A stretch of DNA of 64,000 nucleotides from Paenibacillus baekrokdamisoli (GCF_003945345.1 NZ_AP019308.1:3038001-3102000), one strand, 5' to 3'. Shown: positions 1 through 8,523, counted from the stretch's first letter. The notes: generated by a model not told the origin, from the letters alone. Numbers and translations are program-made.

Positions 1-168
1 TAAGTTTAGAAACTAAACGAATTGATGTCTCTCTTTACCCGACAAACATGGATTTTTCTTCCTACCCCTAGTTTTTTTGAAAGCTACTGCTATAATATAA
101 CTATCCCGTAGTAATTGTTTCATGCCTCATGTTTTTGCCCTCCATTACGATGAAAGGGTGATGCTTCG
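1..168. other. Upstream intergenic stretch
   Basis: There is no open frame here that I can support as a gene. A TATAAT box is at 91-96, but the nearest TTGAAA (77-82) lies only 8 bases upstream, so the promoter is uncertain. The stretch ends in AAGGGTGA before the ATG at 169, a plausible ribosome-binding site. Confidence 0.4.
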
Positions 169-360
169 ATGGATATGGAAACGGTTAGACTGTCGCGGAT
201 TGTTGAAAAGCTGGTGCCTGAGCTAGTGCCTTTCCTCACGGAGCGGGAATTGAATCTAAATATCGTGCTGCGCGATGGACTGGCCTTACTGGAACCGGAT
301 GACGCGATGGAGATTGTACAGCACAGCATTGAGCAACAAAGAGAAATGCTTTTGCAATAG
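169..360 (+). CDS. Small hypothetical protein (63 aa)
   Basis: I do not recognise this 63-residue protein. It is acidic, predicted helical, has no Cys and no membrane segment, and carries a Leu/Glu-rich core (residues 10-50). The start is supported by AAGGGTGA seven bases upstream. A perfect hairpin terminator follows at 403-437, so it appears to be a monocistronic unit. The overlapping opposite-strand frame has no ribosome-binding site and covers the terminator, so I prefer this reading. It is probably a small cytoplasmic protein specific to the family; no function is inferred. Confidence 0.6.
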   Translation: MDMETVRLSRIVEKLVPELVPFLTERELNLNIVLRDGLALLEPDDAMEIVQHSIEQQREMLLQ

Positions 361-402
361 CAAGTAGAAGTGGCTGGCTTATGCAGCCTTCTAAACGATT
401 TA

Positions 403-437
403 GAACGAGAACGGTTTTCCGTTCTCGTTCTTTTTTT
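403..437 (+). terminator. Rho-independent terminator
   Basis: Arms GAACGAGAACGG (403-414) and CCGTTCTCGTTC (419-430) are perfect 12-base complements around a TTTT loop, followed by seven T. It ends the small gene at 169-360. Confidence 0.9.
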
Positions 438-568
438 GTCGACCATAAAACGCTCCTTTATTGCTTCACAGCCGTCCATTCACGTTTAATATCCTACAAA
501 ATAACTCTGTGCCTGATCGCAAAACTGCTTTATAATTTGATGTACAGAGCGTATGAGGAGAGAGTGCA

Positions 569-1765
569 ATGGACACAATATTTTCAACTTTTTTATTATT
601 ATTTCATTTATTCACAGGAAGCAGCACTATGACTGGCCAAGAGAGCACTTCTACACATCAGATGCTCACCACACTATTAACAGCAACCACAGCACAGCAA
701 CCTGCCTCGACACTGCCTGGATCGACCGTTGATTCTGGACTAGGCACCGATCCTGCTAAGCATGATCCACAGCCAAATGCACCAAAAGTGAAAGGCATCT
801 ATGTGACAGCACATAGTGCAGGCGGATCAAGGATGGAATCCTTATTGAAGCTGCTTGACGATACACCGCTGAACAGCATGGTCATCGATCTAAAGGATGA
901 TAATGGTTATATTACCTATCCCACTCAAAATGCAGAATTGCTTAAGCTTGCCAAGCCGCAAAAGTACATACGCGATATGCCTGCTTTAATGGATCGTCTC
1001 AAGAAGCATGACGTTTACCCGATCGGCCGGATCGTTGTATTCAAGGATACTATACTTGCTCAGAAGCACCCTGAGCTTTCCTTCCGTTATAAAGACGGTA
1101 CAGTTTGGAAAAATGGTAAAGGCGACAGCTTCGTAAATCCATATATGAAAGAAGTATGGGATTATAACATTGCGATGGCGAAGGAAGCCGTGCAGCTCGG
1201 GTTCAAGGAAATTCAGTTCGATTACGTTCGTTTCCCTGAAGGTTTCGAGAAGAAGGCAGATTCGCTCGTATTCACCAAAAACAAAGATACACGCGTTGAT
1301 ACCATTTCCGGTTTCGTCAAGTATGCAAAGTCACAGCTCGAGCCACTCGGTGTTCGGGTATCGGTTGATATCTTCGGATATGCTGCCTCCGTACCAGCAG
1401 CCGAGGGGATTGGACAGGATTTCGTGAAAATCTCGAAGCATGTGGATGTTATCTCGCCTATGATCTACCCGAGCCATTACAGCACAGGCTGGTTTGGGGT
1501 CAAGGATCCCGATAAGAATCCATACGCGACGATTAAAGGTGCGATGGTTGATACGCACAAGAAGCTTGATCCTATAGGCTCCTACAAGCCGGTCATTCGA
1601 CCATGGATTCAAGATTTCACCGCTAGTTGGCTAGGTAAAGGGCATTATATACCCTACGGCAAAGCAGAGGTTGAAGCGCAAATTAAAGCACTAAAGGATA
1701 CGAATGTTGAAGAATATCTCCTTTGGAATGCAGGCAATAAATATTCGGCCGATACAAAATTTTAA
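569..1765 (+). CDS. Putative glycoside hydrolase, DUF4015 family
   Basis: This 398-residue protein matches the DUF4015/putative glycosyl hydrolase family, a TIM-barrel domain related to GH13-like enzymes. The barrel starts near residue 73 with KGIYVTAHSAGG and contains the typical MVIDLKDDNGYI, GRIVVFKD, IQFDYVRFPEG and VISPMIYPSHY strands. Asp/Glu residues in FDYVRFPEG are likely in the active site. The N-terminus is a short hydrophobic stretch (residues 4-17, FSTFLLLFHLFTG) followed by a Ser/Thr/Gln-rich linker, which suggests export or membrane tethering, although it lacks the usual basic N-region. GAGGAGAG stands before the ATG. The substrate is unknown; a cell-wall or exopolysaccharide role is inference. 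Confidence 0.8.
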   Translation: MDTIFSTFLLLFHLFTGSSTMTGQESTSTHQMLTTLLTATTAQQPASTLPGSTVDSGLGTDPAKHDPQPNAPKVKGIYVTAHSAGGSRMESLLKLLDDTPLNSMVIDLKDDNGYITYPTQNAELLKLAKPQKYIRDMPALMDRLKKHDVYPIGRIVVFKDTILAQKHPELSFRYKDGTVWKNGKGDSFVNPYMKEVWDYNIAMAKEAVQLGFKEIQFDYVRFPEGFEKKADSLVFTKNKDTRVDTISGFVKYAKSQLEPLGVRVSVDIFGYAASVPAAEGIGQDFVKISKHVDVISPMIYPSHYSTGWFGVKDPDKNPYATIKGAMVDTHKKLDPIGSYKPVIRPWIQDFTASWLGKGHYIPYGKAEVEAQIKALKDTNVEEYLLWNAGNKYSADTKF

Positions 1766-1770
1766 ATGAC

Positions 1771-1843
1771 AAAAGCCCCTCAGCTGCGAGTAAGGGATGG
1801 ATGATGAATCCGTCCTCTCGCTCTCGCTGAGGGGCTTTTTTTT
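1771..1843. terminator. Bidirectional terminator
   Basis: AAAAGCCCCTCAGC (1771-1784) pairs with GCTGAGGGGCTTTT (1826-1839), leaving T-runs on both strands. It lies between the convergent genes at 569-1765 (+) and 1845-2048 (-). Confidence 0.85.
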
Positions 1844-1844
1844 G

Positions 1845-2048
1845 TTACTGTTGCGGGATGAAGTAACCTGCGCCTGGTTCTGTTCGTTTCTTCTCGACAA
1901 TCGCAGCTGATGTGATAATTGGTGATTTGATGTAGTGACGAGCGACATGACTCTCTACTACCGAAAAGGCTTTCTCATCTGTTTCGGCTAGAATAATTAA
2001 ATGGGCAGATGTCGTTTCCATTTCGATTTCGATTTTATATAAGAACAT
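1845..2048 (-). CDS. DUF3906 family protein
   Basis: This 67-residue protein has the pattern I associate with DUF3906: an N-terminal FLYKIEIE strand, a central LAETDEKAF segment, and a C-terminal VEKKR...GAGYFI. These are short conserved proteins of unknown function in Bacillaceae and Paenibacillaceae. The start is supported by GGAGGGG nine bases upstream. It is downstream of pfkA on the same strand, but the pfkA terminator (2112-2164) separates them, so it is probably transcribed alone. It has no membrane segment or cysteines. Confidence 0.65.
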   Translation of the reverse strand: MFLYKIEIEMETTSAHLIILAETDEKAFSVVESHVARHYIKSPIITSAAIVEKKRTEPGAGYFIPQQ

Positions 2049-2111
2049 GAATTATTTCCCCTCCGTTTTCATACAAGAATGATGACGATGAGCGCATATA
2101 CCTGCAAAATG

Positions 2112-2164
2112 AAAACCTTATAGGGACGATAGCGAACACTCTACGCTCTGTCCATATAAGGTTT
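2112..2164 (-). terminator. pfkA terminator
   Basis: AAACCTTATA (2113-2122) pairs with TATAAGGTTT (2155-2164), extended by GGAC/GTCC inside. Read on the minus strand it directly follows the pfkA stop. Confidence 0.75.
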
Positions 2165-2174
2165 CTTTTAAGAT

Positions 2175-3143
2175 TTATTGAGATAACCGAAGCGCTAGAT
2201 TATATAAATCCATGTTGAACGGTTTCTTTGTATTGACAACTTTGTCGATATCGGTGACAACTAATTCTCCACGGATGATACCACAGCCTTTTCCTGATTC
2301 GCCTTCCATTAGCTTCCGAACCGCAAAATCACCCAGCTGGCTTGCTAGTATCCGGTCGTTATGAGTCGGCGAACCGCCGCGCTGAATATGACCCAGTACC
2401 GTTACACGCGGTTCCATGCCGCAGCGCTGTTCAATTCCTCTTCCGATCTCTTCTCCTGTGCTTGCGCCTTCAGCAACGATAATAATACTATGGCGTTTTC
2501 CTGAAGCAAAGTTTTCCTTCATCCGGTTTGCAACCTGATCGATGTCGAATGGTACTTCCGGCACAATAATGGTCTCTGCTCCGCTTGCAAGCCCTGCATA
2601 TAAGGCAATATCGCCACAGTGACGACCCATAACTTCAACAACGGACGAACGCTCATGGGAAGTCATCGTATCGCGCAGTTTGTTAATTGCATCGACTACG
2701 ATGCTAACGGAAGTATCAAATCCGATTGTATAATCGGTGAACGGAATATCATTATCGATTGTCCCAGGCAAACCCATCGTCTTGATCCCAAGCTTACAAA
2801 GCTTATTAGCGCCTTGATAAGACCCATCTCCACCGATAACAATAAGACCTTCGATACCGCGTTCACGAAGTACTTCCGCACCCTTCTGCTGGCCTTCTGG
2901 CGTCATAAACTCCTTACATCTAGCGGTTTGAAGAATCGTACCTCCACGTTGGATAATATCCCCTACGCTTCGCAGATCCATTGGACGCAAATCATTATTA
3001 AGAAGACCTTGATAACCCCGCTGTACACCGTAAACCTCTACACCGTAATAAAGCGCACTTCTTACAACTGCGCGAACAGCAGCGTTCATTCCTTGTGAAT
3101 CCCCACCGCTGGTCAATACGGCAATCGATTTAACTGCTGACAT
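2175..3143 (-). CDS. pfkA: ATP-dependent 6-phosphofructokinase
   Basis: PfkA phosphorylates fructose 6-phosphate to fructose 1,6-bisphosphate, the committed step of glycolysis, in the cytoplasm. The 322-residue length fits the bacterial enzyme. Visible motifs are the N-terminal ATP-binding SGGDSQGMNAA, GGDGS, the catalytic PGTIDNDI loop with the base Asp, EVMGRHCGDIAL, and HIQRGGSPT. Two in-frame ATGs exist. The AGGAG is only 3 bases before the first (3149) and 9 before the second (3143), so I start at 3143. In B. subtilis pfkA lies between accA and pyk; here accA and pyk are only about 75 bases apart at 44.5 kb and pfkA sits 41 kb away. Confidence 0.97.
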   Translation of the reverse strand: MSAVKSIAVLTSGGDSQGMNAAVRAVVRSALYYGVEVYGVQRGYQGLLNNDLRPMDLRSVGDIIQRGGTILQTARCKEFMTPEGQQKGAEVLRERGIEGLIVIGGDGSYQGANKLCKLGIKTMGLPGTIDNDIPFTDYTIGFDTSVSIVVDAINKLRDTMTSHERSSVVEVMGRHCGDIALYAGLASGAETIIVPEVPFDIDQVANRMKENFASGKRHSIIIVAEGASTGEEIGRGIEQRCGMEPRVTVLGHIQRGGSPTHNDRILASQLGDFAVRKLMEGESGKGCGIIRGELVVTDIDKVVNTKKPFNMDLYNLALRLSQ

Positions 3144-3169
3144 TCCCATCCACTCCTCTTATCATCTCT

Positions 3170-4258
3170 TTATTTATCTGCTATCTTCGCCTGCTTCCGT
3201 ATGACAATACTGTTCACCCAAAAGAAAAGCCGAGTGAGCGGACTTTTTCTCATCAATCGTTTGGAGACGCGCTGTACATCGACTTGACCCCGTACCTTAG
3301 GGTCTGATAGATACAAAGCGAGCAGCCCTTCAATCACCATGCGGTGAAACTGCCATCCTGGAAGAGCAAGTACATCTTGACGCGCTTGCTCAACCATATC
3401 TCCAATTCTCTCAATAAGCTTGGTCTGATCCTCATAGTAGTTACAAAAATTCAGATCCCCGCCGATGCGGTCCTCTTCTTGATCAATTAAGTAGTCCAGC
3501 ATTATATGAAGCCCACAAACATATGGGAAGTAAGCATCTAAGGCAATACGTGCATCTTCTTCCGTTACACCTTCTTCTGCAGCAAAAAGAAAAAGTAGAA
3601 ACATCCCAAGCGTTGATCCAGTCGCAGCAGCAAACTCATTCCAGCGCAGATTAGGCACCTTGTGACGATGATTCTCCCACCACGCAAGCAGCTCCGGTTC
3701 GCGACTTTCCTTGACAATATGCTTATTAACCTGCAAATCGCCGTATAAACGGACAAGCTCAGTTACAACAGGCTTTACACTGTTATAAGAAGGGAGCTTC
3801 TTTACACAGATTTGGCAGGTAGAAACGAGCTCTTGCAAATAGCCGCCGTCATCACGTTCACTTCTAAGTGCATAATAGTCTCGAAGCGGCGACTCGGGTT
3901 CTATAGCATCCAGCATGGATTGGTGTAATAGTCGAAAATCATCAGGGTCAAGTGATGTGCTTCGGTCACATAGGTTGTCCAAATAATCACTAATCGTCTG
4001 CAGCGATACGATAAGCGGTATTAATATGTGACGCTGACGTAAGTTAGCGGCGGCGTAAACGCCACCTCCCTGACAGTGAAACTCTTTACTATCCATACTT
4101 GCGATTGCTTGTGTTCTCAATTCCTTGTCTGGAATACGCTGCGCAATGACTCTGAGCCGATTAAGTTCAGCTTTCACTCCAGGGAGCACATATTTGTAAA
4201 CCCGGATCATTAAAGGAACGGGCGACTTTGGTATTTGACGAGCTGATGGCGATTTCAT
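3170..4258 (-). CDS. ytpB: Tetraprenyl-beta-curcumene synthase, YtpB family
   Basis: This 362-residue protein matches DUF2600/YtpB. In B. subtilis that enzyme cyclises all-E-heptaprenyl diphosphate to tetraprenyl-beta-curcumene in C35 terpene (sesquarterpene) formation. It lacks a classical DDxxD, but the family's acidic motifs are present: DYLDNLCDR and DYLIDQEEDR, which would hold Mg-diphosphate. The open frame extends to 4369, but GAGGAGGG lies nine bases before the ATG at 4258, giving MKSPSARQ. The C-terminal tail is basic (RKQAKIADK). The 104-residue gene upstream ends 28 bases before this start, so they are probably co-transcribed. Confidence 0.88.
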   Translation of the reverse strand: MKSPSARQIPKSPVPLMIRVYKYVLPGVKAELNRLRVIAQRIPDKELRTQAIASMDSKEFHCQGGGVYAAANLRQRHILIPLIVSLQTISDYLDNLCDRSTSLDPDDFRLLHQSMLDAIEPESPLRDYYALRSERDDGGYLQELVSTCQICVKKLPSYNSVKPVVTELVRLYGDLQVNKHIVKESREPELLAWWENHRHKVPNLRWNEFAAATGSTLGMFLLFLFAAEEGVTEEDARIALDAYFPYVCGLHIMLDYLIDQEEDRIGGDLNFCNYYEDQTKLIERIGDMVEQARQDVLALPGWQFHRMVIEGLLALYLSDPKVRGQVDVQRVSKRLMRKSPLTRLFFWVNSIVIRKQAKIADK

Positions 4259-4286
4259 ACTAGACGCCCTCCTCGGCCAATTCCCG

Positions 4287-4601
4287 TTAGGAATGGCGAC
4301 GCGATTCAATCTCTTGATTGATGCGGTACCAGATATGTAGATCATTAATCCGGCTTGCAAGCTCCGCAATATCCGAGTTTATTGTACAGGAGGTTTCAAA
4401 ATCCTCCTCCTCGAACAGCTCTGCTTGCTTCACATGAATCAAAAGTTCAAAAGCGAATACACGGTCAGGGATCGAGCCGCGGATAATTTCCCATTGCGTT
4501 ACAATGAATGCTTGCTCCTCATTACTGAATAATTCAAAACTACGATCCAGTTCAGGAAGCGAGATACCCAGACGTTCGTTCCATAGGAAAAGATGATTCA
4601 C
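4287..4601 (-). CDS. Small hypothetical protein with GTG start (104 aa)
   Basis: I do not know a function for this acidic 104-residue protein, which begins MNHLFLWNERLG and ends with an NDLHIWYRINQEIE helix. A longer frame runs to 4730, but GGAGG stands nine bases before a GTG at 4601. Choosing it also removes most of the overlap with the divergent MFS gene. It precedes ytpB by 28 bases and is probably in the same operon. It is predicted helical and cytoplasmic, with one Cys. It could be a small accessory factor of the terpene pathway, which is only inference from position. Confidence 0.65.
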   Translation of the reverse strand: MNHLFLWNERLGISLPELDRSFELFSNEEQAFIVTQWEIIRGSIPDRVFAFELLIHVKQAELFEEEDFETSCTINSDIAELASRINDLHIWYRINQEIESRRHS

Positions 4602-4766
4602 GATCAAAAACCTCCATGCACTAATGTACCATTTCAGAGAGTACAAATCCAGCGCGAAAACATGTTCGCCATATGCTATACTGGGGTTTATGGTTACGAT
4701 ATCAACGGCCTCGCTGTATCCTCTGGGCAAGACAGCTTGAGCGTTTTATATGGAGTGAATGACAGC

Positions 4767-5996
4767 ATGGGGTTATCAAATTCAAGCTCAACAACCGCAA
4801 CAACAGCAGCAGGCCAATCCATCCCTTCCTCAACAACAATCAAACCGGCGGCTGCAAGAAAAGAAACAACTGCCCTTCGAACGTTTAGTTTCGCTTCTTA
4901 TATGACGATGGCCATGATTGTTTCCTATTTCCCTCTCTTCTTCATGGATCGCGGCTATAGCGCCTTACAAATAGGAATTATTTACTCGACCGGTCCGTTT
5001 ATATCTATCTTTGCCAATCTATTGTTTGGAGCATTAAGTGACAAATACCGAACGATCAAAAAGATCATGACAGTACTCTTATTCGGACAGTTAGTCATGA
5101 TTTCATTGCTTCTCACAACCGATACTTTTCTTGTCGTGTGCTTCATTATGCTGGCATTTTACTTTTTCCAGACGCCTGTCAATCCACTTAGTGACAGTTT
5201 GATTTTGTTATCCAGTCAATATACAGGAACACCCTATGCTCTCATTCGTATATTCGGTTCACTAGGATTTGCCTTCGCTGCTTTCGCTATGGGGCAGCTT
5301 CTGAAGCTAACGGGATCATCCGCTACTCTGCTCCTTACATTAGGTACAATTGCCATAACCTGCTTGCTCACCCTTCGATTGAAGGACTATCAGGGCTCGA
5401 TGAGAAAAATTGAATTCTCTGGCTTTTATAAGCTCATCCGCAAACCAAGCATCGTTAGCTTCTTCATAATCGTGCTTATCGTTTCGATTTCTCATCGGAT
5501 GTATGAGGGGTTTCTAGCTGTCACAATGCGCCAGATGGGAGCAAGTGATTCACTCGTTGGTATCGCTTGGCTTACGTCCGCTTGCAGTGAAATTCCCGTT
5601 CTATTCCTCCTTGGAAAGTATGGCCACAAATTCAAGGAGCTGCCTCTGCTCGCGGTTGCCAGCTTCATGTACGCCGTTCGGTTCTGGTTAGTAAGCGAAG
5701 TCACTTCTCCCATTTGGATTATTCCGATACAAGCGATGCACAGCATAACCTTCGGCATTTATTTCGCAACCGCCTTACGTTATTTGTCCCTAATTATTCC
5801 TGATGAATATAGAGCGTCAGGGCAAGCGGTATATGCCGTCGTATTTAGCGGTTTCGCCGGCGTCATTAGCGGGATGATCGGTGGAAATGTATATGAGCAT
5901 TTTGGAAAAACGACTTTCTTCCATTTAGCCATGGTCCTTGCTCTCATTGCTTCGGCCAGCTTCCTGGTCAAACACTATGTAACCAATCGTTCTTAA
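4767..5996 (+). CDS. MFS transporter
   Basis: This 409-residue protein has about 12 hydrophobic segments and the layout of the MFS_1-like (LacY/nucleoside-permease type) superfamily. An Ala/Ser/Thr-rich cytoplasmic leader (residues 1-35) precedes helix 1 (TFSFASYMTMAMIVSYFPLF). The loop between helices 2 and 3 has GALSDKYRTIKK, a variant of the MFS motif A. The open frame starts at 4593, but GGAGTG lies nine bases before the ATG at 4767. The substrate cannot be told from sequence. The gene is divergent from the ytpB operon and may share its promoter region. Confidence 0.85.
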   Translation: MGLSNSSSTTATTAAGQSIPSSTTIKPAAARKETTALRTFSFASYMTMAMIVSYFPLFFMDRGYSALQIGIIYSTGPFISIFANLLFGALSDKYRTIKKIMTVLLFGQLVMISLLLTTDTFLVVCFIMLAFYFFQTPVNPLSDSLILLSSQYTGTPYALIRIFGSLGFAFAAFAMGQLLKLTGSSATLLLTLGTIAITCLLTLRLKDYQGSMRKIEFSGFYKLIRKPSIVSFFIIVLIVSISHRMYEGFLAVTMRQMGASDSLVGIAWLTSACSEIPVLFLLGKYGHKFKELPLLAVASFMYAVRFWLVSEVTSPIWIIPIQAMHSITFGIYFATALRYLSLIIPDEYRASGQAVYAVVFSGFAGVISGMIGGNVYEHFGKTTFFHLAMVLALIASASFLVKHYVTNRS

Positions 5997-6018
5997 AAGC
6001 TAGTTGAGAAGCTTATAC

Positions 6019-6120
6019 ACACGAAGAAACGGCTAGCGCCGTCCTTGGCGGCGAAGCAAGTTTCTTCCCTCTGAAATATAAGCAAAGTATAGAGGAAACT
6101 TATACTTTCTTATATTTTGA
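6019..6120. repeat. Double hairpin intergenic element
   Basis: Two adjacent imperfect palindromes lie downstream of the MFS gene. The first has arms GAAGAAAC (6023-6030) and GTTTCTTC (6060-6067) around a GC-rich core. The second pairs 6074-6091 (AAATATAAG then AAAGTATA) with 6101-6117 (TATACTTT then TTATATTT). The form is that of an interspersed intergenic element. Confidence 0.55.
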
Positions 6121-6129
6121 ATGGCAACG

Positions 6130-6180
6130 AATAACAGCCTTACAGCTTTCATCTTGAATGAAAGGTGTAAGGCTGTTATT
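6130..6180. terminator. Bidirectional terminator
   Basis: AATAACAGCCTTACA (6130-6144) pairs with TGTAAGGCTGTTATT (6166-6180), extended inside by CTTTCAT/ATGAAAG. It separates the MFS gene (+) from the convergent YebC-family gene (-). Confidence 0.8.
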
Positions 6181-6200
6181 GTCTAAAACTCAGGAAGCAA

Positions 6201-6929
6201 TTATTCGTCTTCGCCTTCAATCTCGAAGTTTACATACACATCTTGCACATCCTCATTATCTTCAAAGGCGTCCATCATTTTTTGCAGCTTCTCGGCGTTC
6301 TCGCCTTCGGATTTGACCGAGTTTTGCGGCAGCCAGCGTACGCCTGCATTGACGAATTGATAGCCTTCGTTCTCAAGTCCATTCTTCACCTGCTCGAACT
6401 CATGCGGATGTGTCAGAACCTCGAAGCTATCTTCGTTGACGATAACGTCCTCTGCACCATTCTCTAAGGCTTGCATCATCATCGTATCTTCGTCTGTTTC
6501 AAATTGCTCCCTATCAATAACAAGTAATCCCTTATGATCGAACATATAAACAACGCAGCCGCTCTCTCCCATATTGCCGCCCCGTTTGTTAAAAATCGAG
6601 CGAACGTCTGCAGCCGTACGATTGCGATTATCCGTTAGACAACGCACCATAATGGCAACTCCCCCTGGTCCGTAGCCTTCGTACATAATTTCTTCGTACT
6701 CCACGCTGTCGGAAGCTCCCGCCGCTTTCTTAATCGCACGCTCAATGTTATCACTTGGCATCTGTTCGGCACGCGCAGCAGAAATAGCTGTCTTCAGAGC
6801 AAAGTTGGATTCCGGATTGGGTCCACCCTTGCGGGCATGTACATAAATTTCACGAGCCAATTTGACGAATTTATTATTTTTAGCCTGATCGGCCTTACCT
6901 TTACGGTCTTTAAACAACTTAAACTTCAT
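6201..6929 (-). CDS. YebC/PmpR family protein
   Basis: This is a 242-residue YebC-family protein, annotated historically as a DNA-binding regulator; recent work links the family to relief of ribosome stalling. Domain I has REIYVHARKGGPNPESN, domain II GYGPGGVAIMVRCLTDNRNRTAADVR with the signature NRTA, and then NKRGGNMGESGCVVYMF. The C-terminus is highly acidic (DAFEDNEDVQDVYVNFEIEGEDE). The N-terminus MKFKLFKDRKGK lacks the GHSKW start of the classical YrbC form and is closer to the YeeI type. GGGGAGAG is seven bases upstream. It is cytoplasmic and monocistronic. Confidence 0.9.
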   Translation of the reverse strand: MKFKLFKDRKGKADQAKNNKFVKLAREIYVHARKGGPNPESNFALKTAISAARAEQMPSDNIERAIKKAAGASDSVEYEEIMYEGYGPGGVAIMVRCLTDNRNRTAADVRSIFNKRGGNMGESGCVVYMFDHKGLLVIDREQFETDEDTMMMQALENGAEDVIVNEDSFEVLTHPHEFEQVKNGLENEGYQFVNAGVRWLPQNSVKSEGENAEKLQKMMDAFEDNEDVQDVYVNFEIEGEDE

Positions 6930-7041
6930 GGCGATCTCTCCCCTTAACGTTAAATTCCATTAAACAGTTTATCATCTAGAAGCCCACTTGGTCAAAGGAT
7001 TGGAAGCCATGCAGGTAAGAAACTTATGCTTTTTGAACATT

Positions 7042-7068
7042 AAAAAAACCCGACAATGAATGTCGGGT
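7042..7068 (-). terminator. Cold-shock gene terminator
   Basis: ACCCGACA (7048-7055) and TGTCGGGT (7061-7068) form the stem; on the minus strand it is followed by a run of seven T. It ends the gene at 7114-7311. Confidence 0.85.
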
Positions 7069-7113
7069 CTTCATGTATGCATCAACGCATGAAATGGATA
7101 GAAAGAAATTGTT

Positions 7114-7311
7114 CTATAACTTGATGACGTTAGCAGCTTGCGGGCCACGGTTGCCTTGCGTAATATCAAATTCAACCGACTGACCTTCATCCAGAGACTT
7201 GAATCCATCGCCTTGAATAGCAGAATAATGAACGAATACATCTTCTCCACCCTCGACTTGAATGAATCCGTAGCCCTTCTCGGCGTTAAACCACTTCACA
7301 GTTCCTTTCAA
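7114..7311 (-). CDS. csp: Cold-shock protein, CspA/CspB family (TTG start)
   Basis: This 65-residue protein is a single cold-shock OB-fold domain, an RNA chaperone binding single-stranded nucleic acid. Both RNP motifs are intact: KGYGFIQV (RNP1) and VFVHYSAI (RNP2). The start codon is TTG, seven bases after AGGAGG, and no ATG is available in frame. A sigma-A promoter (7362-7389) and a short hairpin (CCGTC/GACGG, about 7338-7353) lie in the leader. The terminator is at 7042-7068, so it is a stand-alone gene. Confidence 0.95.
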   Translation of the reverse strand: MKGTVKWFNAEKGYGFIQVEGGEDVFVHYSAIQGDGFKSLDEGQSVEFDITQGNRGPQAANVIKL

Positions 7312-7361
7312 ATGAACAACCTCCTAAAATGAACACCGTCTAAAACGACGGCTTCTTAATA

Positions 7362-7389
7362 TTATATATGCGAGTGCACCCATTATCAA
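7362..7389 (-). promoter_or_regulatory. Sigma-A promoter of csp
   Basis: On the minus strand TTGATA (7389-7384) and a perfect TATAAT (7367-7362) are 16 bases apart. Transcription would start near 7355, leaving a leader of about 45 bases with the CCGTC/GACGG hairpin. The box overlaps the stop end of the upstream methyltransferase gene by a few bases at most. Confidence 0.7.
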
Positions 7390-8091
7390 TCATATTGATA
7401 TATAAATTCCCAATTCGGAGCCTGGAATAAATGGCAGCTTGGTCTTGAAAAAGCCAGTACTTCCGCCATTTTTCTCAATATCCAAGGCAAGCTGATCGAG
7501 AAAGCTGTATGGCTTCCATTTGAGCGACATAAGCGGATAAATGCGTACACAACCACCAGGCTTACAGACACGCATCATCTCTAGAACCGCTTGCAGATGG
7601 AACGGATAATCGAACTGTTCCTCGTAGAGAAATAAAAAATGGCTGCAAAGAACGAGTGAGAACTGTCCATTGTCGAAGGGTAAATTCGGGAGACTTCCAA
7701 CCTTATATCGAAGCGCACGCTGTTCCTTGTTTTCATAATGGGACGCGAATCTTTTCAAGGAAGCTTCTCTTCCTGCACGATGTTTGGTCATGTCTCCGTA
7801 ATAAGATAAATCCAACTGATTGGCCAATTTCATCAGCTTGCCTGTTGAAACCTCTATCTCTTCGTCCGCATCAGCGATAAGCTGCTCTGGTTCCAAAGCA
7901 TATCTGGGATCAACTGCAAATGCTTCGTACCCTTTGTGGAATGCATCTGCTGTAAACGATGAACCCCCTGCAGCGATATCAAGAATTTGACCCTCTGTCA
8001 GGTCACTTTCCTTCAAATCGAACATCTGTAAATACTCATCAAAACTTCGGCAAGTTATCGAAACACCTATCTGCTCATAACCTTGCTGCAT
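7390..8091 (-). CDS. Class I SAM-dependent methyltransferase
   Basis: This 233-residue protein has a Rossmann methyltransferase core. Motif I is ILDIAAGGSSFTADA (about 36-50), with the acidic strand-2 residue in AVDPRY. Later motifs are FSLVLCSHFLF and MMRVCKPGGCVRIYPL. The small acidic motif-I variant (DIAAGGSS) and missing post-motif residues do not allow a substrate to be named. GAGGAGAG precedes the ATG by seven bases. It lies upstream of csp on the same strand, but csp has its own promoter. Confidence 0.8.
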   Translation of the reverse strand: MQQGYEQIGVSITCRSFDEYLQMFDLKESDLTEGQILDIAAGGSSFTADAFHKGYEAFAVDPRYALEPEQLIADADEEIEVSTGKLMKLANQLDLSYYGDMTKHRAGREASLKRFASHYENKEQRALRYKVGSLPNLPFDNGQFSLVLCSHFLFLYEEQFDYPFHLQAVLEMMRVCKPGGCVRIYPLMSLKWKPYSFLDQLALDIEKNGGSTGFFKTKLPFIPGSELGIYISI

Positions 8092-8289
8092 GGCTCATCT
8101 CTCCTCTTCTCATCTCTACTCTGCTCATCTCTTCTTGACTACTTCCTGCTCTGCCGCTGCCCTCTAATTCCATGATCCTAACAGAACAGCTAACGGTTTA
8201 CATAGTTTAACATATGAATTATTTGATTTCCATCCCTTATTACGGCTATGATGAAGGGTACGAGCATGTATGTTGAAAGGATGATCCTA

Positions 8290-8523
8290 ATGTTTAAGAA
8301 AGTACAAATCTACAAAACGGACAAGTATAATATGCTGAATGTTGAAGTACAGGGAAAAACGCTCATTGTGAGGGAAATTTCCGATCAATGGGGCGAGGAA
8401 TGCCACACCTTCGTTAGCCGTCCAGAGATGCTTCACTGGGCACAAAATCGCTTCAAACCGGAAGCTTTCGTCGGTCGTGAAGAAGAGTATAAAGAAATTT
8501 TTGAAGCCTTCCGTTCTGTTTAA
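8290..8523 (+). CDS. Small hypothetical protein (77 aa)
   Basis: I do not recognise a named family. The 77-residue product (MFKKVQIYKTDKYNMLN...) alternates short strands with a C-terminal acidic helix containing EEEYKEIFEAF, which suggests a small alpha/beta cytoplasmic protein. The frame is open from 8248, but the ATG at 8290 has AAAGGA about nine bases upstream. A conserved-looking HTFVSRPEMLHWAQNRF segment lies in the middle. No function is inferred. Confidence 0.55.
   Translation: MFKKVQIYKTDKYNMLNVEVQGKTLIVREISDQWGEECHTFVSRPEMLHWAQNRFKPEAFVGREEEYKEIFEAFRSV

Noticed and set aside
120..479. 119-codon frame on the minus strand at the left end
   Set aside because: It runs through a perfect terminator and the small plus-strand gene and has Ser-rich, non-protein-like composition.
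7138..7332. 64-codon frame opposite the cold-shock gene
   Set aside because: It is the mirror of a highly conserved csp gene with its own promoter, ribosome-binding site and terminator.
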